A DNA stretch of 64,000 bases from Bacteroidales bacterium (lineage in GTDB: Bacteria; Bacteroidota; Bacteroidia; Bacteroidales; UBA932). This document shows, in pieces, positions 40,778 through 49,646 of the stretch (position 1 is the stretch's first letter; the number at the start of each line of letters is the position of its first letter). The notes beneath the pieces were generated by a model that was given only the letters and a program-made list of their open reading frames with translations, searched no databases and was not told the DNA's origin. Location: contig JAFRXI010000007.1 of assembly GCA_017437755.1 (NCBI GenBank), positions 1 through 64,000 of the forward strand. Direction: 5' to 3'. The translations under genes and the position numbers were made by a program.

Positions 40778-40850
40778 AGCCAGACAGGAGGTTCGAACTC
40801 CCGACCTGCGCGTTACGAATGCGCTGCTCTACCGACTGAGCTAATCTGGC
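40778..40850 (-). tRNA. tRNA-Thr (anticodon CGT)
   Basis: A 73-nt cloverleaf on the minus strand: acceptor stem GCCAGAT with GTCTGGC, D arm GCTC/GAGC, anticodon loop TTCGTAA with anticodon CGT (decodes ACG), and T arm with TTCGAAC. The 3' CCA is not encoded. The last anticodon-stem pair is an A-C mismatch; otherwise the stems are good. Confidence 0.93.
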
Positions 40851-40932
40851 ATGCCGGTTTCAAGTGAACCGGGGCTGCAAATATAAGAATTTTTCATTAA
40901 ATTTGCGACCACATGAGATTTTTTTGACATTT

Positions 40933-42438
40933 ATGAAATCGGACGTAATAGTAATTGGAGGCGGAGCTGCCGGCCTGATGGCGGCCATCGGTGCGGCCAA
41001 TTATCTTTCCAAGACTGAAAACGGCGGCACTGTGACCGTGCTGGAAAAGATGCAGAAGCCCGGCAGGAAGATAATGGTGACCGGTAAGGGCAGGTGTAAT
41101 TTCACCAACGTGAAGCCCTGGGAGGAGTTTTCTTCACACATCCGTACCGATTCCAATTTCGTAAGCCCATCATGGCATAACCTCACGCCGGAATCACTGA
41201 TTTCCCTTCTGCAGGGCAGCGGCATGCGCAGCGTGGTGGAGAGGGGAGAAAGGGCTTTTCCCGAGTCGCACATGGCCTCCGACGTGGTGGACACCCTGGT
41301 CAGGGGATGCACCCTCCTGGGAGTGAAGATAGTAACCGGCTGTGAGGTCAAGGGGATAGAGAGCAAGGCGGGCTTCTTCAGGATTTCATGCATCAGGACC
41401 ACCGTAAAGGAATTCAGGGGCCGGCCCGATGAAAACGGCCGCTTCTCAGCCCCGCCCAGGATTGAGACCACCCGCGAGGAGGAAAGTTACAGCTCGTCGA
41501 GGCTTATAGTGGCTACCGGCGGTCTTTCTTATCCCTGGACCGGTTCCACCGGCGACGGATACCGCTTTGCCCAAGGCTTCGGCCTGGAGGTTACAGGGCT
41601 TTATCCGTCTCTCACCGCAATTGTCCCGGAAGGATACAAGAGTGAGGCCAACCCGCTTGTGGCCGATATGAAGGAAGCATTCCGCGGACGCGGAAAGGGT
41701 TTCCGCAGGGCGCCCAAGGCCGACAAGCCCCATCCTCTCCCCGAGAACTATCCCGATCTTCCCGGCCACATCGAAAGGATCACCCCTCTGTCGGACCTTG
41801 GCGAGCTTCTCAACGGCAATTCCATTGATAATGTCAAGCTTACTGTTTTCATTGACGGCACCCTCTCCCAGAGCGAATTCGGTGACCTTGAGTTTACCGA
41901 CGGGGGCTTGGAAGGACCGGTGGGTTTCCAGGTGAGCAGGAAGGCCGTGAAGGCCCTGATGGACGGTTCTAAGGTGTCCGTAAGCATCGACCTCAAACCC
42001 GCAGTGGAGCTTGAAAAACTGAATGAGGACGTGCATCAGAAGTGGCAGGAAGTGCTTGATGATCCAAGGAGCAGGGGCGTTTACTTCCAGAAACTCTTCA
42101 GGATAATGCTGGGCAAACTCATGCCTTGGAACCTGACCCTGGGCTTCCTGAAGATGAATCCGAGGGTGAGCGTCGACACCCTGGCCTCTTACCTCAAGGA
42201 CTGGCGGATGGACATCGCCGGATTCGTGGGCTTTGAAAGGGCCGTGGTAACCGCCGGAGGAGTCAGTACGGGAGAGATCGTGGCCAAGACGCTCGAATCC
42301 CGCAAGGTGCCCGGACTGTACTTTGCCGGCGAGGTCCTCGATATGGATTCCGATACCGGAGGATACAACCTCCATACGGCTTTCGCCACCGGATACCTGG
42401 CCGGGGAATCGGCCGCTAAATCACTCCAGAACCGATAA
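40933..42438 (+). CDS. BaiN/HI0933-like NAD(P)/FAD-dependent oxidoreductase
   Basis: A 501-residue flavoprotein. DVIVIGGGAAGLMAAIGAA at the N terminus is the dinucleotide-binding motif, KMQKPGRKIMVTGKGRCNFTN near 41-61 is diagnostic for the HI0933 family, and GGVSTGEIVAKTLESR...GLYFAGEVLDMDSDTGGYNL closes the FAD domain. Family relatives include BaiN of bile-acid conversion, but most have unknown substrates. It is longer than the usual 400-420 residues because of extra charged loops at about 155-180 and 240-280. The start at 40933 is selected since it begins right at the FAD motif. It ends in a 23-bp convergent overlap with mnmA. Confidence 0.87.
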   Translation: MKSDVIVIGGGAAGLMAAIGAANYLSKTENGGTVTVLEKMQKPGRKIMVTGKGRCNFTNVKPWEEFSSHIRTDSNFVSPSWHNLTPESLISLLQGSGMRSVVERGERAFPESHMASDVVDTLVRGCTLLGVKIVTGCEVKGIESKAGFFRISCIRTTVKEFRGRPDENGRFSAPPRIETTREEESYSSSRLIVATGGLSYPWTGSTGDGYRFAQGFGLEVTGLYPSLTAIVPEGYKSEANPLVADMKEAFRGRGKGFRRAPKADKPHPLPENYPDLPGHIERITPLSDLGELLNGNSIDNVKLTVFIDGTLSQSEFGDLEFTDGGLEGPVGFQVSRKAVKALMDGSKVSVSIDLKPAVELEKLNEDVHQKWQEVLDDPRSRGVYFQKLFRIMLGKLMPWNLTLGFLKMNPRVSVDTLASYLKDWRMDIAGFVGFERAVVTAGGVSTGEIVAKTLESRKVPGLYFAGEVLDMDSDTGGYNLHTAFATGYLAGESAAKSLQNR

Positions 42439-43801
42439 GCTCGGCTCCGTTGTACCATACTGCGAACTGCCCGGGGGAGATTCCTCTCTGCGGGGAGTCG
42501 AACAGTATGTACAGAGCATCGTCGCGCATTGTCAGGGTGGCTCCCTGGAGTGGCTGTCGATACCTGATACGGACCCTCTTGCGGGCGGTTTTCCCCGGTT
42601 CGAGGGCAAGGTCCGGCCTCATCCAGTGGATATCTTCAGGGTTGATCCGGATGCAGCGTCCGTAAAGTCCCTTGTGTGAGTGACCTTCGCCAACGTAGAT
42701 TATATTCCGGGGAATGTCGGTGGCAATTACAAAGACCGATTCCGAATGCCCTCCTATACCGAGTCCTTTACGCTGCCCGATAGTATAGAACTGGGCGCCC
42801 TCATGGGTCCCGATGATTTTTCCATACGGGTTAGGGCGGTACCTCGTTTTCTTTATGTGCTTTTTGCCGCTGCGGTAGGTCTCGGTCTCGAATTCTATAT
42901 TGTAAGTAATTGGTTCAGAGAGTTTTCTCAGAGTATCCGACGGCAGTGCGGCAACCTTTTCCAGGTTGAACGGCGACTCGCCTAGAGGCTCTCCGTCGGA
43001 TGTGAGAACCTTCTCTTCCCTTACTGCAGGGGCTGTCATTTCCAGTTCCCGGCCCGGGTTCAGCAGTGACGAAAGGGTGTCCTTCATGAAACGGTATTCC
43101 TCCGATACGGAATAATATCCGTCGTATACTTCCACCACGTTTCCTTCCACGCTGCGAAGTTTCTGCTTGAGGAATGTAGGAAGGTCCACCTTCCCAACGA
43201 AGCAGATACCCTGGGAATCCTTCTTTTCGGCGGAGGGAAGGTCGGCTTCCCTGGCGAGAGCCCTGACCTCGGGCTTTGACAGGCCGCCTATCGGAAACAG
43301 TGCGCGGGAAAGCTGCCCCTGGGTGAGGCGGCAGAGGAAATAGCTCTGGTCCTTGTTGGGATCAATCCCTTCAAGCAGGCTCCAGACCTGCTTTCCGTCG
43401 TGTGTTACGGCCGGCTCTTTCCGGCAATAGTGTCCGGTGGCGACCATGTCCGCGCCAAGGGCGACGGCCTTTTCCATGAATGCGTCGAACTTTATTTCCC
43501 GGTTGCAGAGTACGTCGGGATTGGGGGTGCGGCCTTTGGAATACTCGTCGAACATGTAGTCAACCACCCTCCGACGGTACTCCTTGCTCAAATCCACAAA
43601 GTAGAAGGGGATTCCAATCTTCCGGGCCACCAGTTCGGCCACGAAGCGGTCCTCCTCCCATTCGCAGTCGCCGTGCAGGGTGGCGTCGGCATCGTGCCAG
43701 TTCTGCATGAACATGGCAAAGACGTCGTATCCCTGCCTTTTCAGAAGCAGGGCCGCTACGCTGGAGTCAACACCTCCTGAAAGTGCGACACATACTTTCA
43801 T
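42416..43801 (-). CDS. mnmA: tRNA 2-thiouridylase MnmA with a large insertion
   Basis: Makes s2U34 in tRNA-Lys, -Glu and -Gln. The PP-loop SGGVDSS sits at residues 9-15, catalytic Cys99 is in NPDVLCNREIKFD, and Cys200 in SQGICFVG. At 461 residues it is about 100 longer than typical MnmA. The extra block lies at roughly 225-327 (43129-42821 in the window), between GNVVE and GTHEGAQFYTIGQRKGLGIGG, which are usually only a few residues apart. All catalytic elements are kept. It overlaps the upstream membrane-protein gene by 4 bp. Confidence 0.92.
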   Translation of the reverse strand: MKVCVALSGGVDSSVAALLLKRQGYDVFAMFMQNWHDADATLHGDCEWEEDRFVAELVARKIGIPFYFVDLSKEYRRRVVDYMFDEYSKGRTPNPDVLCNREIKFDAFMEKAVALGADMVATGHYCRKEPAVTHDGKQVWSLLEGIDPNKDQSYFLCRLTQGQLSRALFPIGGLSKPEVRALAREADLPSAEKKDSQGICFVGKVDLPTFLKQKLRSVEGNVVEVYDGYYSVSEEYRFMKDTLSSLLNPGRELEMTAPAVREEKVLTSDGEPLGESPFNLEKVAALPSDTLRKLSEPITYNIEFETETYRSGKKHIKKTRYRPNPYGKIIGTHEGAQFYTIGQRKGLGIGGHSESVFVIATDIPRNIIYVGEGHSHKGLYGRCIRINPEDIHWMRPDLALEPGKTARKRVRIRYRQPLQGATLTMRDDALYILFDSPQRGISPGQFAVWYNGAELIGSGVI

Positions 43802-44265
43802 TTGCCGTGCAGTTTATCCAGAATGAGATGCATCCTTTTCCGCGAAGCCTTTTCAGGAGCGAACGACAGCAGGAAGAGGGCTGCTGCGGCTACCGATGAA
43901 ACCCATCCCCAGAGGGCTCCGGCAAATATGAAAGCCAGGGTTGCCAGGGCAGCCAGAAGTATGAACAGACCTGCGAAAGCCACGGGGGTGAGCGTCTCGG
44001 CCTCCTTGAATGTGGCTGCGTAGGTGTGGAGCCCGTCGGTGCTGTCCAACGGGGAGGAGGCGTCCTCGATGGTGACGGATATGAAACGGTAGCGGAAAGG
44101 ACCGCTGCTGTCGAGGATGGCACTTCTGGAATCGGTCTTGTATATCCGCCCCCCGCAGGATGACATGGTGTCGCAGACGTAGTCCAGGGCATAATCAGCC
44201 CCGTACGGCGTTCTGACCATGGCAAGGCCGCTGTCCATCAACTTGACGCTGCGGGGAATGTTCAT
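43798..44265 (-). CDS. Small membrane protein, unknown function
   Basis: A 155-residue protein I do not recognise. Residues 1-90 are polar, with two Cys near 31 and 37. Two hydrophobic helices follow at about 94-116 and 119-135, and a short basic tail (EKASRKRMHLILDKLHGK). It is probably an inner-membrane protein with the N-terminal domain on one side. It overlaps mnmA by 4 bp and follows the exonuclease gene after 9 bp, so the three are likely co-transcribed. Confidence 0.7.
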   Translation of the reverse strand: MNIPRSVKLMDSGLAMVRTPYGADYALDYVCDTMSSCGGRIYKTDSRSAILDSSGPFRYRFISVTIEDASSPLDSTDGLHTYAATFKEAETLTPVAFAGLFILLAALATLAFIFAGALWGWVSSVAAAALFLLSFAPEKASRKRMHLILDKLHGK

Positions 44266-44274
44266 TTGATTGAA

Positions 44275-45168
44275 TCAGAATAGTTTACCCGTATTGTACT
44301 TCCTTGCCAGGGAGGATAGCTCGTCCTTTGTGGCCGGCCTTTGCAGCTCGGCTTTGCGCTCATCCTCGAACTGCTTGCGGAGAAGTGCGAACTGCCTTTT
44401 GGTATCCAGCGTGAATTCGCCGGAGTCGATCCATGCAAAATATGACGGTTCGTTCTTCCAGACTTCGCGGGCGGTCTTTCCCTTGTGCTTCCCGAAGCTT
44501 ATCACCGCTTCATGGGCGTCGTTCCAGTAAAGCCGTCCGGCGTAGTCCACGGTGTGCGGCCTTCCGGCCACTCCGGAGAGGAATTCCACGTCGTTGCGGA
44601 GTTTGTCGGGATACATGTCCAGCTGGCCCTTGAGCACTTCGTAGGTGGCCATCGTATCGGCCTCCGCGGTATGCGCGTTGTCAAAATCCTTTCCTCCGCA
44701 ATAGAAGCGGTAGGCGGCCTTCAGATTCCGCGGTTCCATGAAATGGTAGATGTTCTGGACATCCACCATCACCTTGTCGTGAAGGTTGACTTCCAGCTGG
44801 GGCCTCACCCATTTGCGTACCCTTTCAAGTTCCTCGGCCAGCATCGGAAGGTCGAACTTGGCGGAATTGAATCCGGCCAGGTCGGCGTCGGAAAGCCATT
44901 CCATCACTTCGTCGACCCTGTCGCAGAAGCGGGGCTCTCCCTGAAGGTCGGCGTCGACTATCCCGTTGACGGCCGAGGCTGCGGGGTTCATGGGATGCTG
45001 CCTTCCAAGGACATAGTCCCAGGGCTTGAACCGCCAGGTCTTGATCCTCTGCTCCCCACCGGGAAGGACCTTTACAAAGGAAAGTTCTGCTATGCAGTCG
45101 GTTGCAATATTGAGACCGGTGCTTTCTATGTCAAAGAAGAGCAACGGTCTCTTAAGATTAAGTTCCAT
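44275..45168 (-). CDS. DEDDh 3'-5' exonuclease (DnaQ/ExoX-like)
   Basis: A 297-residue protein of the DnaQ exonuclease superfamily. LLFFDIESTGLN with Asp13 and Glu15 is Exo I, GFNSAKFDLPML is Exo II, and AHTAEADTMAT with its His/Asp pair is Exo III of the DEDDh class. The C-terminal segment (ISFGKHKGKTAREVW...YFAWI) is the ExoX-like C-terminal domain. It could serve as a proofreading or repair nuclease. It lies 12 bp downstream of dnaN on the same strand, which supports a replication or repair role. Confidence 0.9.
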   Translation of the reverse strand: MELNLKRPLLFFDIESTGLNIATDCIAELSFVKVLPGGEQRIKTWRFKPWDYVLGRQHPMNPAASAVNGIVDADLQGEPRFCDRVDEVMEWLSDADLAGFNSAKFDLPMLAEELERVRKWVRPQLEVNLHDKVMVDVQNIYHFMEPRNLKAAYRFYCGGKDFDNAHTAEADTMATYEVLKGQLDMYPDKLRNDVEFLSGVAGRPHTVDYAGRLYWNDAHEAVISFGKHKGKTAREVWKNEPSYFAWIDSGEFTLDTKRQFALLRKQFEDERKAELQRPATKDELSSLARKYNTGKLF

Positions 45169-45180
45169 TCGCAGAGGACT

Positions 45181-46302
45181 TTATGAAATCATTATCGGCA
45201 TCAGGATGCCGCAGATCTTCTCGCTTTCCGCCTCGTCCTCGGCGGGGAGGATCAGAGCGGCCCTTCGGGAATCGGCAAACTTCATGACAATTCCGTTGCA
45301 GCCCATGTTGGACAGGATTTCCGTGAGGAAGGTGGACTTGAAGCCGATGGTGAGGTTGTCTCCGCTGTAGTCGCAGGCAATCTTCTCATAGGCTGCAAGG
45401 GCAAAGCCCAGATCCTGGGCGGTAACCTCCAGCTGGCCTTCCCTGAGGTCGAACTTGATATGGTTGGAGGCCCTGTTGGAGCACACGGCCACACGGCGTA
45501 CCGTGTTGAGCAGCAGTGTCCTGTCTATCTTGAGGATGTTGGAATTCTTCTGGGGGATCACGTCGCGGTACTTGGGATACTTGCCCACGATGAGGCGGCA
45601 TACCATGGTGACGCGGCCGGTGGAGAACACCACTGTGGAGGAGTCGAACTTGACTTCAACGTCGCCGTCTTCCTTGGCGATTATGGAGCGGAGGACGCCG
45701 GCGGGTTTCTTGTGGAGGATGAACGAAGCCTTTTCGGGAGCCTTTACGTCAGGGGTGGTGTAGCATATGAGCTTGTGGGAATCGGAAGCCACGAGGGTGG
45801 TGGAATCCACGTCCATGTCGAAGAAAATACCGTTCATCGCGGGACGGATCTCGTCGTCGGCGGTGGCGTATACGGTTCCGGCTATACCGTCCACGAGCGA
45901 CTGGGCGGGGAAAATGACCGTGATTGCATCGTCCCCGGTGGTCTTGATGGCGGGATAGTCGTCGGCCGGGAGATATGACATCACGGAATTACCGCTTGCC
46001 CAGCTGCACTCGAAGGTGCTCTCGCCTGTGGTCCTTATCTTGATGGGCTGGTCCGGAAGCTCCTTGAGGAGGTCGGTGATGTGGCGGGCGGGAACGGTTA
46101 TGCTTCCGTCTTCCTCGACCCCGTCCACCTGGATCCTGGTGCGGAGGGTGAGCTCGGAGTCCGAAGCGGTTATCTCCAGGACACCGTCCTTGAGGGCGAA
46201 GAGGAAGTTTTCAAGTATTGGAAGGGGAGATTTTGAAGGGATTGCCTTTGATACGTCCATCAGCCCCTTGAGCAGTTCCGTGCTGGAAATGTTGAGTTTC
46301 AT
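45181..46302 (-). CDS. dnaN: DNA polymerase III beta sliding clamp
   Basis: The 373-residue processivity clamp encircling DNA as a dimer. Landmarks are MKLNISSTELLKGLMDVSKAI, LPILENFLFALKDG, and the C-terminal clamp end KICGILMPIMIS. Three clamp folds of about 120 residues each fit the length. It has its own promoter (46339-46369) flanked by a perfect inverted repeat. It is not next to dnaA here; the neighbour on its 5' side is the AT-rich PUL2. Confidence 0.96.
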   Translation of the reverse strand: MKLNISSTELLKGLMDVSKAIPSKSPLPILENFLFALKDGVLEITASDSELTLRTRIQVDGVEEDGSITVPARHITDLLKELPDQPIKIRTTGESTFECSWASGNSVMSYLPADDYPAIKTTGDDAITVIFPAQSLVDGIAGTVYATADDEIRPAMNGIFFDMDVDSTTLVASDSHKLICYTTPDVKAPEKASFILHKKPAGVLRSIIAKEDGDVEVKFDSSTVVFSTGRVTMVCRLIVGKYPKYRDVIPQKNSNILKIDRTLLLNTVRRVAVCSNRASNHIKFDLREGQLEVTAQDLGFALAAYEKIACDYSGDNLTIGFKSTFLTEILSNMGCNGIVMKFADSRRAALILPAEDEAESEKICGILMPIMIS

Positions 46303-46328
46303 GATATCTGTTTTTATTTATTTCCTTA

Positions 46329-46387
46329 TGTCAACTTACAAATTTACTAATATTTTTCATCTTTGCAAATGCGGATGTAAGTTGACA
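46329..46387 (-). promoter_or_regulatory. dnaN promoter flanked by a 12-bp inverted repeat
   Basis: Reading leftward, TTTG (complement of 46366-46369) and TAAATTTG (complement of 46339-46346) are 19 bp apart, an excellent Bacteroidetes promoter for dnaN. A perfect 12-bp inverted repeat (TGTCAACTTACA at 46329-46340, TGTAAGTTGACA at 46376-46387) brackets it: one arm overlaps the -7 box, the other lies just upstream of the -33. Spacing between arm centres is 47 bp. This layout suits a repressor acting by looping or double occupancy. The factor is unknown. Confidence 0.7.
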
Positions 46388-46429
46388 TTTCCTGAGTGCA
46401 CGAAAACTACAAGCGGCTATTTCGATATG

Positions 46430-47770
46430 TCATGGTGTCGGATTAGTAAAATATGGTGAGGTGAAACCCAGTTTAATCAACCCATTACGGATATCCGGAT
46501 GACTCATGAACAGTTTCCAAATCAGACCTGAACGGTAATTCTCGATCATTATGATCTGAGGGCCTTGGTCTATGGCAAGAAATGACGGGGCGTACCAGTT
46601 TTTAGAGAGATTGAATGCATCGATGAAACCGTATTCACCCCAGACCTTGTCTCCCAGTTCTTCGTATAAATACCGGATGACCTCCAATGAATACTCCGGA
46701 GCATATGGAATGGAGGACACAGCGGCAGTGGGACTGATGACACCGCGGTCATTTCCGGGGCTGTGTGCAGAATAACCGGTATCCCCGTCGCTTGCGGTTA
46801 ACCCCCAGCATTTTTCTCCGTAACCCTTATAATTCATGGGGTTCTCTATGCAGTATTGTCGGTTAATCCTGACATGGGCGCGCATTTGTTCCCCGTAATC
46901 CGCATATGAATCCTTAAGACCATTGGGGTCAAGGCCGAGATATGAATAATGTGTAAAGAACAGGGGACCACCCATCCCCCGGTCATTTCCTAAAGGTAGA
47001 GTGATGCCGTAATAGGACCGGCCGTTCAAGAAAGTATTGGCGTTAGCCCATCCACGCGTATATACATTCTTTTCAATAGGGTAGGTTGGGGAAGAGGCCG
47101 CTAGGATATATACGATCTGGCACTCGTTCTGACCACGTATGGCAAAGTTTTTTGCCCATCCGTTATTGGGAGACCAATGCCAGTACAATACCTCTTGTCC
47201 CCTTGTGAAGAAGTTCCATTCGGCTTCTTTCCAAAGCATATTGATGATCCGCCTTATGGAGTTCTCTACTTGGTTGTCCTGATTGAAGTATTGGTGGGCG
47301 GCAAGGAGCCCCTGGAACATAAATGCGGATTCGACGATATCGGCACCGTCATCCTTCCTGCTGAACGGGATGGTTTTGCCAGTTTTGCCGTCCATCCAGT
47401 GAGGCCACATTCCGTGATAGCTGTCCGTTGTCTTATCGCTCAGGAACTTCACGATCTTCAACATTCGTCCGGCACCTTCGTCCCTTGTGATGAATCCGCG
47501 TTCAATTCCCACGATCAAGGCCATAACCCCGAATCCGGATCCACCAATCGTGGCCGTCTCTGGTTTCCCGTTGCTTCGTTCATGTACGAGTCCGGATTCT
47601 TCATGGGCATAATCCCAGAAGTATTTGAAGGTTTGCCTTTGGATGAGCGTCAATAACGCTTCATCGGACAGTCTCTTCTTGGGTTGAGGCTCTTTTGCCT
47701 TTGCCGGAGATGAAACCATAAAAACTGTCGCAATGAATGCGATAATCCCCCAATGGTGAATTTGTTTCAT
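46430..47770 (-). CDS. GH144-like endo-beta-1,2-glucanase / glucoamylase-domain protein (PUL2)
   Basis: A 446-residue secreted protein (signal peptide IIAFIATVFMVSSPAKA) with the PF10091 glucoamylase-like (alpha/alpha)6 domain. Family landmarks are QRQTFKYFWDYAHEESGLVHER, GGSGFGVMALIVGIERG, GMWPHWMDG, GADIVESAFMFQGLLAA and GYSAHSPGNDRGVISPTAAVSS. Characterised bacterial members, GH144, cut beta-1,2-glucan internally. The nearby GH3 would then finish the oligosaccharides. It is the last gene of the PUL2 run on the minus strand. Specificity within PF10091 is not fully settled, so the substrate remains an inference. Confidence 0.82.
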   Translation of the reverse strand: MKQIHHWGIIAFIATVFMVSSPAKAKEPQPKKRLSDEALLTLIQRQTFKYFWDYAHEESGLVHERSNGKPETATIGGSGFGVMALIVGIERGFITRDEGAGRMLKIVKFLSDKTTDSYHGMWPHWMDGKTGKTIPFSRKDDGADIVESAFMFQGLLAAHQYFNQDNQVENSIRRIINMLWKEAEWNFFTRGQEVLYWHWSPNNGWAKNFAIRGQNECQIVYILAASSPTYPIEKNVYTRGWANANTFLNGRSYYGITLPLGNDRGMGGPLFFTHYSYLGLDPNGLKDSYADYGEQMRAHVRINRQYCIENPMNYKGYGEKCWGLTASDGDTGYSAHSPGNDRGVISPTAAVSSIPYAPEYSLEVIRYLYEELGDKVWGEYGFIDAFNLSKNWYAPSFLAIDQGPQIIMIENYRSGLIWKLFMSHPDIRNGLIKLGFTSPYFTNPTP

Positions 47771-47780
47771 ATTGTTTCTT

Positions 47781-49325
47781 TTAGTATGTCCTCTGATTTC
47801 TCCAATCCCCGTGAAGGTGGTCAGTCCGTTTTAAAGGGATTTCCATTCCGGAAGTATTCTCCAGCCAATCAAACAGGTCTTTGTCCAGTTGCTTGATCAA
47901 GTCCTGATACTGAGGGTCGTCGATGAGATTATGCATCTCATCCGGATCTTCTTTCAGGTTGAAGAACTCATTTGTGTCCCAGATTCCGTGATAATGGATA
48001 TACTTGTATTCGTCCGTCCGGACACCGAACATCGTCGGAGTCTGCGGGAACGGGTATTCCCAGTAATACTCGTAATAGATGCGGTGTCTCCAGTCTTCCG
48101 GCGCCGGCTGGCCTTTAAGCATAGGCAGGAAAGAATCTCCTCTCATATGGGACGCTTTTTCCCTGCCGCAGGCGTCCATAATCGTAGGCGCAATGTCAAT
48201 GTTCTGGACCATATCCGTCACAACTGTGCCTGGTGGAATGATTTCCGGGCAATATGCCAACATAGGGACCCTGACGGAAGCTTCATAGAAATTCCGTTTG
48301 TCAATCAGGCCGTGTTCGCCCCAGATGAAACCGTTGTCTCCCATATAGATGATCAGTGTGCTCTTGTCCAAGCCGGTCTTGCGCAGGTAGTCCAATAGCT
48401 CGCCGATGGAGTTGTCCAAACTCTTAATGGCTTCGCAATAACGGTTGAGTTCGATATCCAGGTTGGTCCTGCCATTATACAGATAGTCAACTCCGTGCCA
48501 GCTTTCCCGCTGGTTCCTGACCCAATCCGGCATCCGGTCTTCGCCGTACCAGCCGCGACCGGTGGCCGGAACCCCGTCCGCATCCTTTGACGGGAGCGGA
48601 TGAACCCCATAGTAAGGCGTCATAAAAGAGGCTGGCCTGGGATTGGGGAGGCCTTCATAACAACCTTTTACTTCCTGAGAAGCGTCGAATGGCTCATGGA
48701 CATTCTTGTGGGAAAGATATACAAAGAAGGGCTTGTCCTTGCAGTCCTCAATGAATTCTATTGCGTGACGGGTTAATATGTCTGCCACATACTCTTCTTT
48801 AGGGAACTGTGTCCATTCTCCGTTGATGTTCAGTCGTACATCGTAATAAGTTCCCTGTCCGTTCAGGCTCTCCCACTGGTCAAAGCCGGGCAGGGGATTG
48901 CCGGAGTGGTTTCCCATATGCAGTTTCCCGAAGAAGCCGGTACGGTAGCCTGCGGATTGAAGATACTCCGGGAAATATATCAGGTTGTCCGGGAGAGGAG
49001 CGTCGTTATCCACGACCGTGTGCTCGTGGGAAAACAAACTGGTCAGGATAGAGGCCCTGCTGGGAGAGGACAGGCTGGTCGTGACAAAGGCATTTTGAAC
49101 GTATGCTCCTTCCCGGGCCAGAAAATCCATATTTGGCGTTTCCAGATAGGGAATGACATTCAAGAATCCCATATAATCATAACGGTGGTCATCGCTAAGG
49201 ATAAAGATGACATTTCTGGGGGTCTCTCCGTTTTTGGGAGTCTCTCGTTTTGCGTTGTCAGGGTTTGTACAAGCCGGGATACAGAGCGGCAACGTCATTA
49301 AGGCGGCTTTGAATTTGGCCTTCAT
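47781..49325 (-). CDS. Sulfatase lipoprotein, Ser-type
   Basis: A 514-residue S1-type sulfatase. It starts at the ATG at 49325 (a TTG four codons upstream is rejected) and has a lipobox-like PLCIPACTN (Cys19). Asp45-Asp46 in ILSDDHRYD and the GDNGF motif near 320 are metal ligands. The modification motif SSPSR places the formylglycine precursor at Ser86, so it is the serine type and needs an anaerobic sulfatase-maturating radical-SAM enzyme, not seen in the window. GKLHMG and EPF are further family segments. A sulfated glycan or a glycan with sulfated substituents is implied for PUL2. Confidence 0.9.
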   Translation of the reverse strand: MKAKFKAALMTLPLCIPACTNPDNAKRETPKNGETPRNVIFILSDDHRYDYMGFLNVIPYLETPNMDFLAREGAYVQNAFVTTSLSSPSRASILTSLFSHEHTVVDNDAPLPDNLIYFPEYLQSAGYRTGFFGKLHMGNHSGNPLPGFDQWESLNGQGTYYDVRLNINGEWTQFPKEEYVADILTRHAIEFIEDCKDKPFFVYLSHKNVHEPFDASQEVKGCYEGLPNPRPASFMTPYYGVHPLPSKDADGVPATGRGWYGEDRMPDWVRNQRESWHGVDYLYNGRTNLDIELNRYCEAIKSLDNSIGELLDYLRKTGLDKSTLIIYMGDNGFIWGEHGLIDKRNFYEASVRVPMLAYCPEIIPPGTVVTDMVQNIDIAPTIMDACGREKASHMRGDSFLPMLKGQPAPEDWRHRIYYEYYWEYPFPQTPTMFGVRTDEYKYIHYHGIWDTNEFFNLKEDPDEMHNLIDDPQYQDLIKQLDKDLFDWLENTSGMEIPLKRTDHLHGDWRNQRTY

Positions 49326-49447
49326 ATAGATGTTCAATTATTAATGTCCACAATAGTTATTTGAATTATGATTTCTTCACCCAAAAGGTCTGCTTAGTTC
49401 ATTATTGGACAATGATGAGGTACAGTCTTGGTTAAAAATGTTAATGA

Positions 49448-49646
49448 TTATTGTCTTGTGGATTGCCGTTGATGTGTCTTTTCATACAACAATCCCGCTA
49501 GTTTCTTGGCCTGTCGAGGGTATCTGTCATATAAGTTTGTGGTCTGGAAAGGATCGTTTTCCAGATTGTATAGCTGTCCGGCAGGAGCATCCTGTTTTAC
49601 ACATGCATTTTCAATGTTACTATTAATCTGATGCGACCATTCATGT
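49448..49646 (-). pseudogene. C-terminal remnant of a second sulfatase
   Basis: Without any start codon, the minus strand keeps an open frame of about 66 codons ending at the stop complement at 49448-49450. It reads like a sulfatase C terminus: APAGQLYNLENDPFQTTN, then LYDRYPRQAKKLAGLLYE. It begins right at the stop of the GH43 gene, on the same strand as the N-terminal sulfatase remnant at 51386-51619. The two remnants together account for only about 140 of the expected 480 residues. The rest of the 321-bp gap between 49326 and 49646 shows no gene. Confidence 0.75.

Noticed and set aside
46329-46387. Ends of an insertion sequence
   Set aside because: Only 35 bp lie between the arms, with no transposase and no target duplication; a control element of dnaN fits better.
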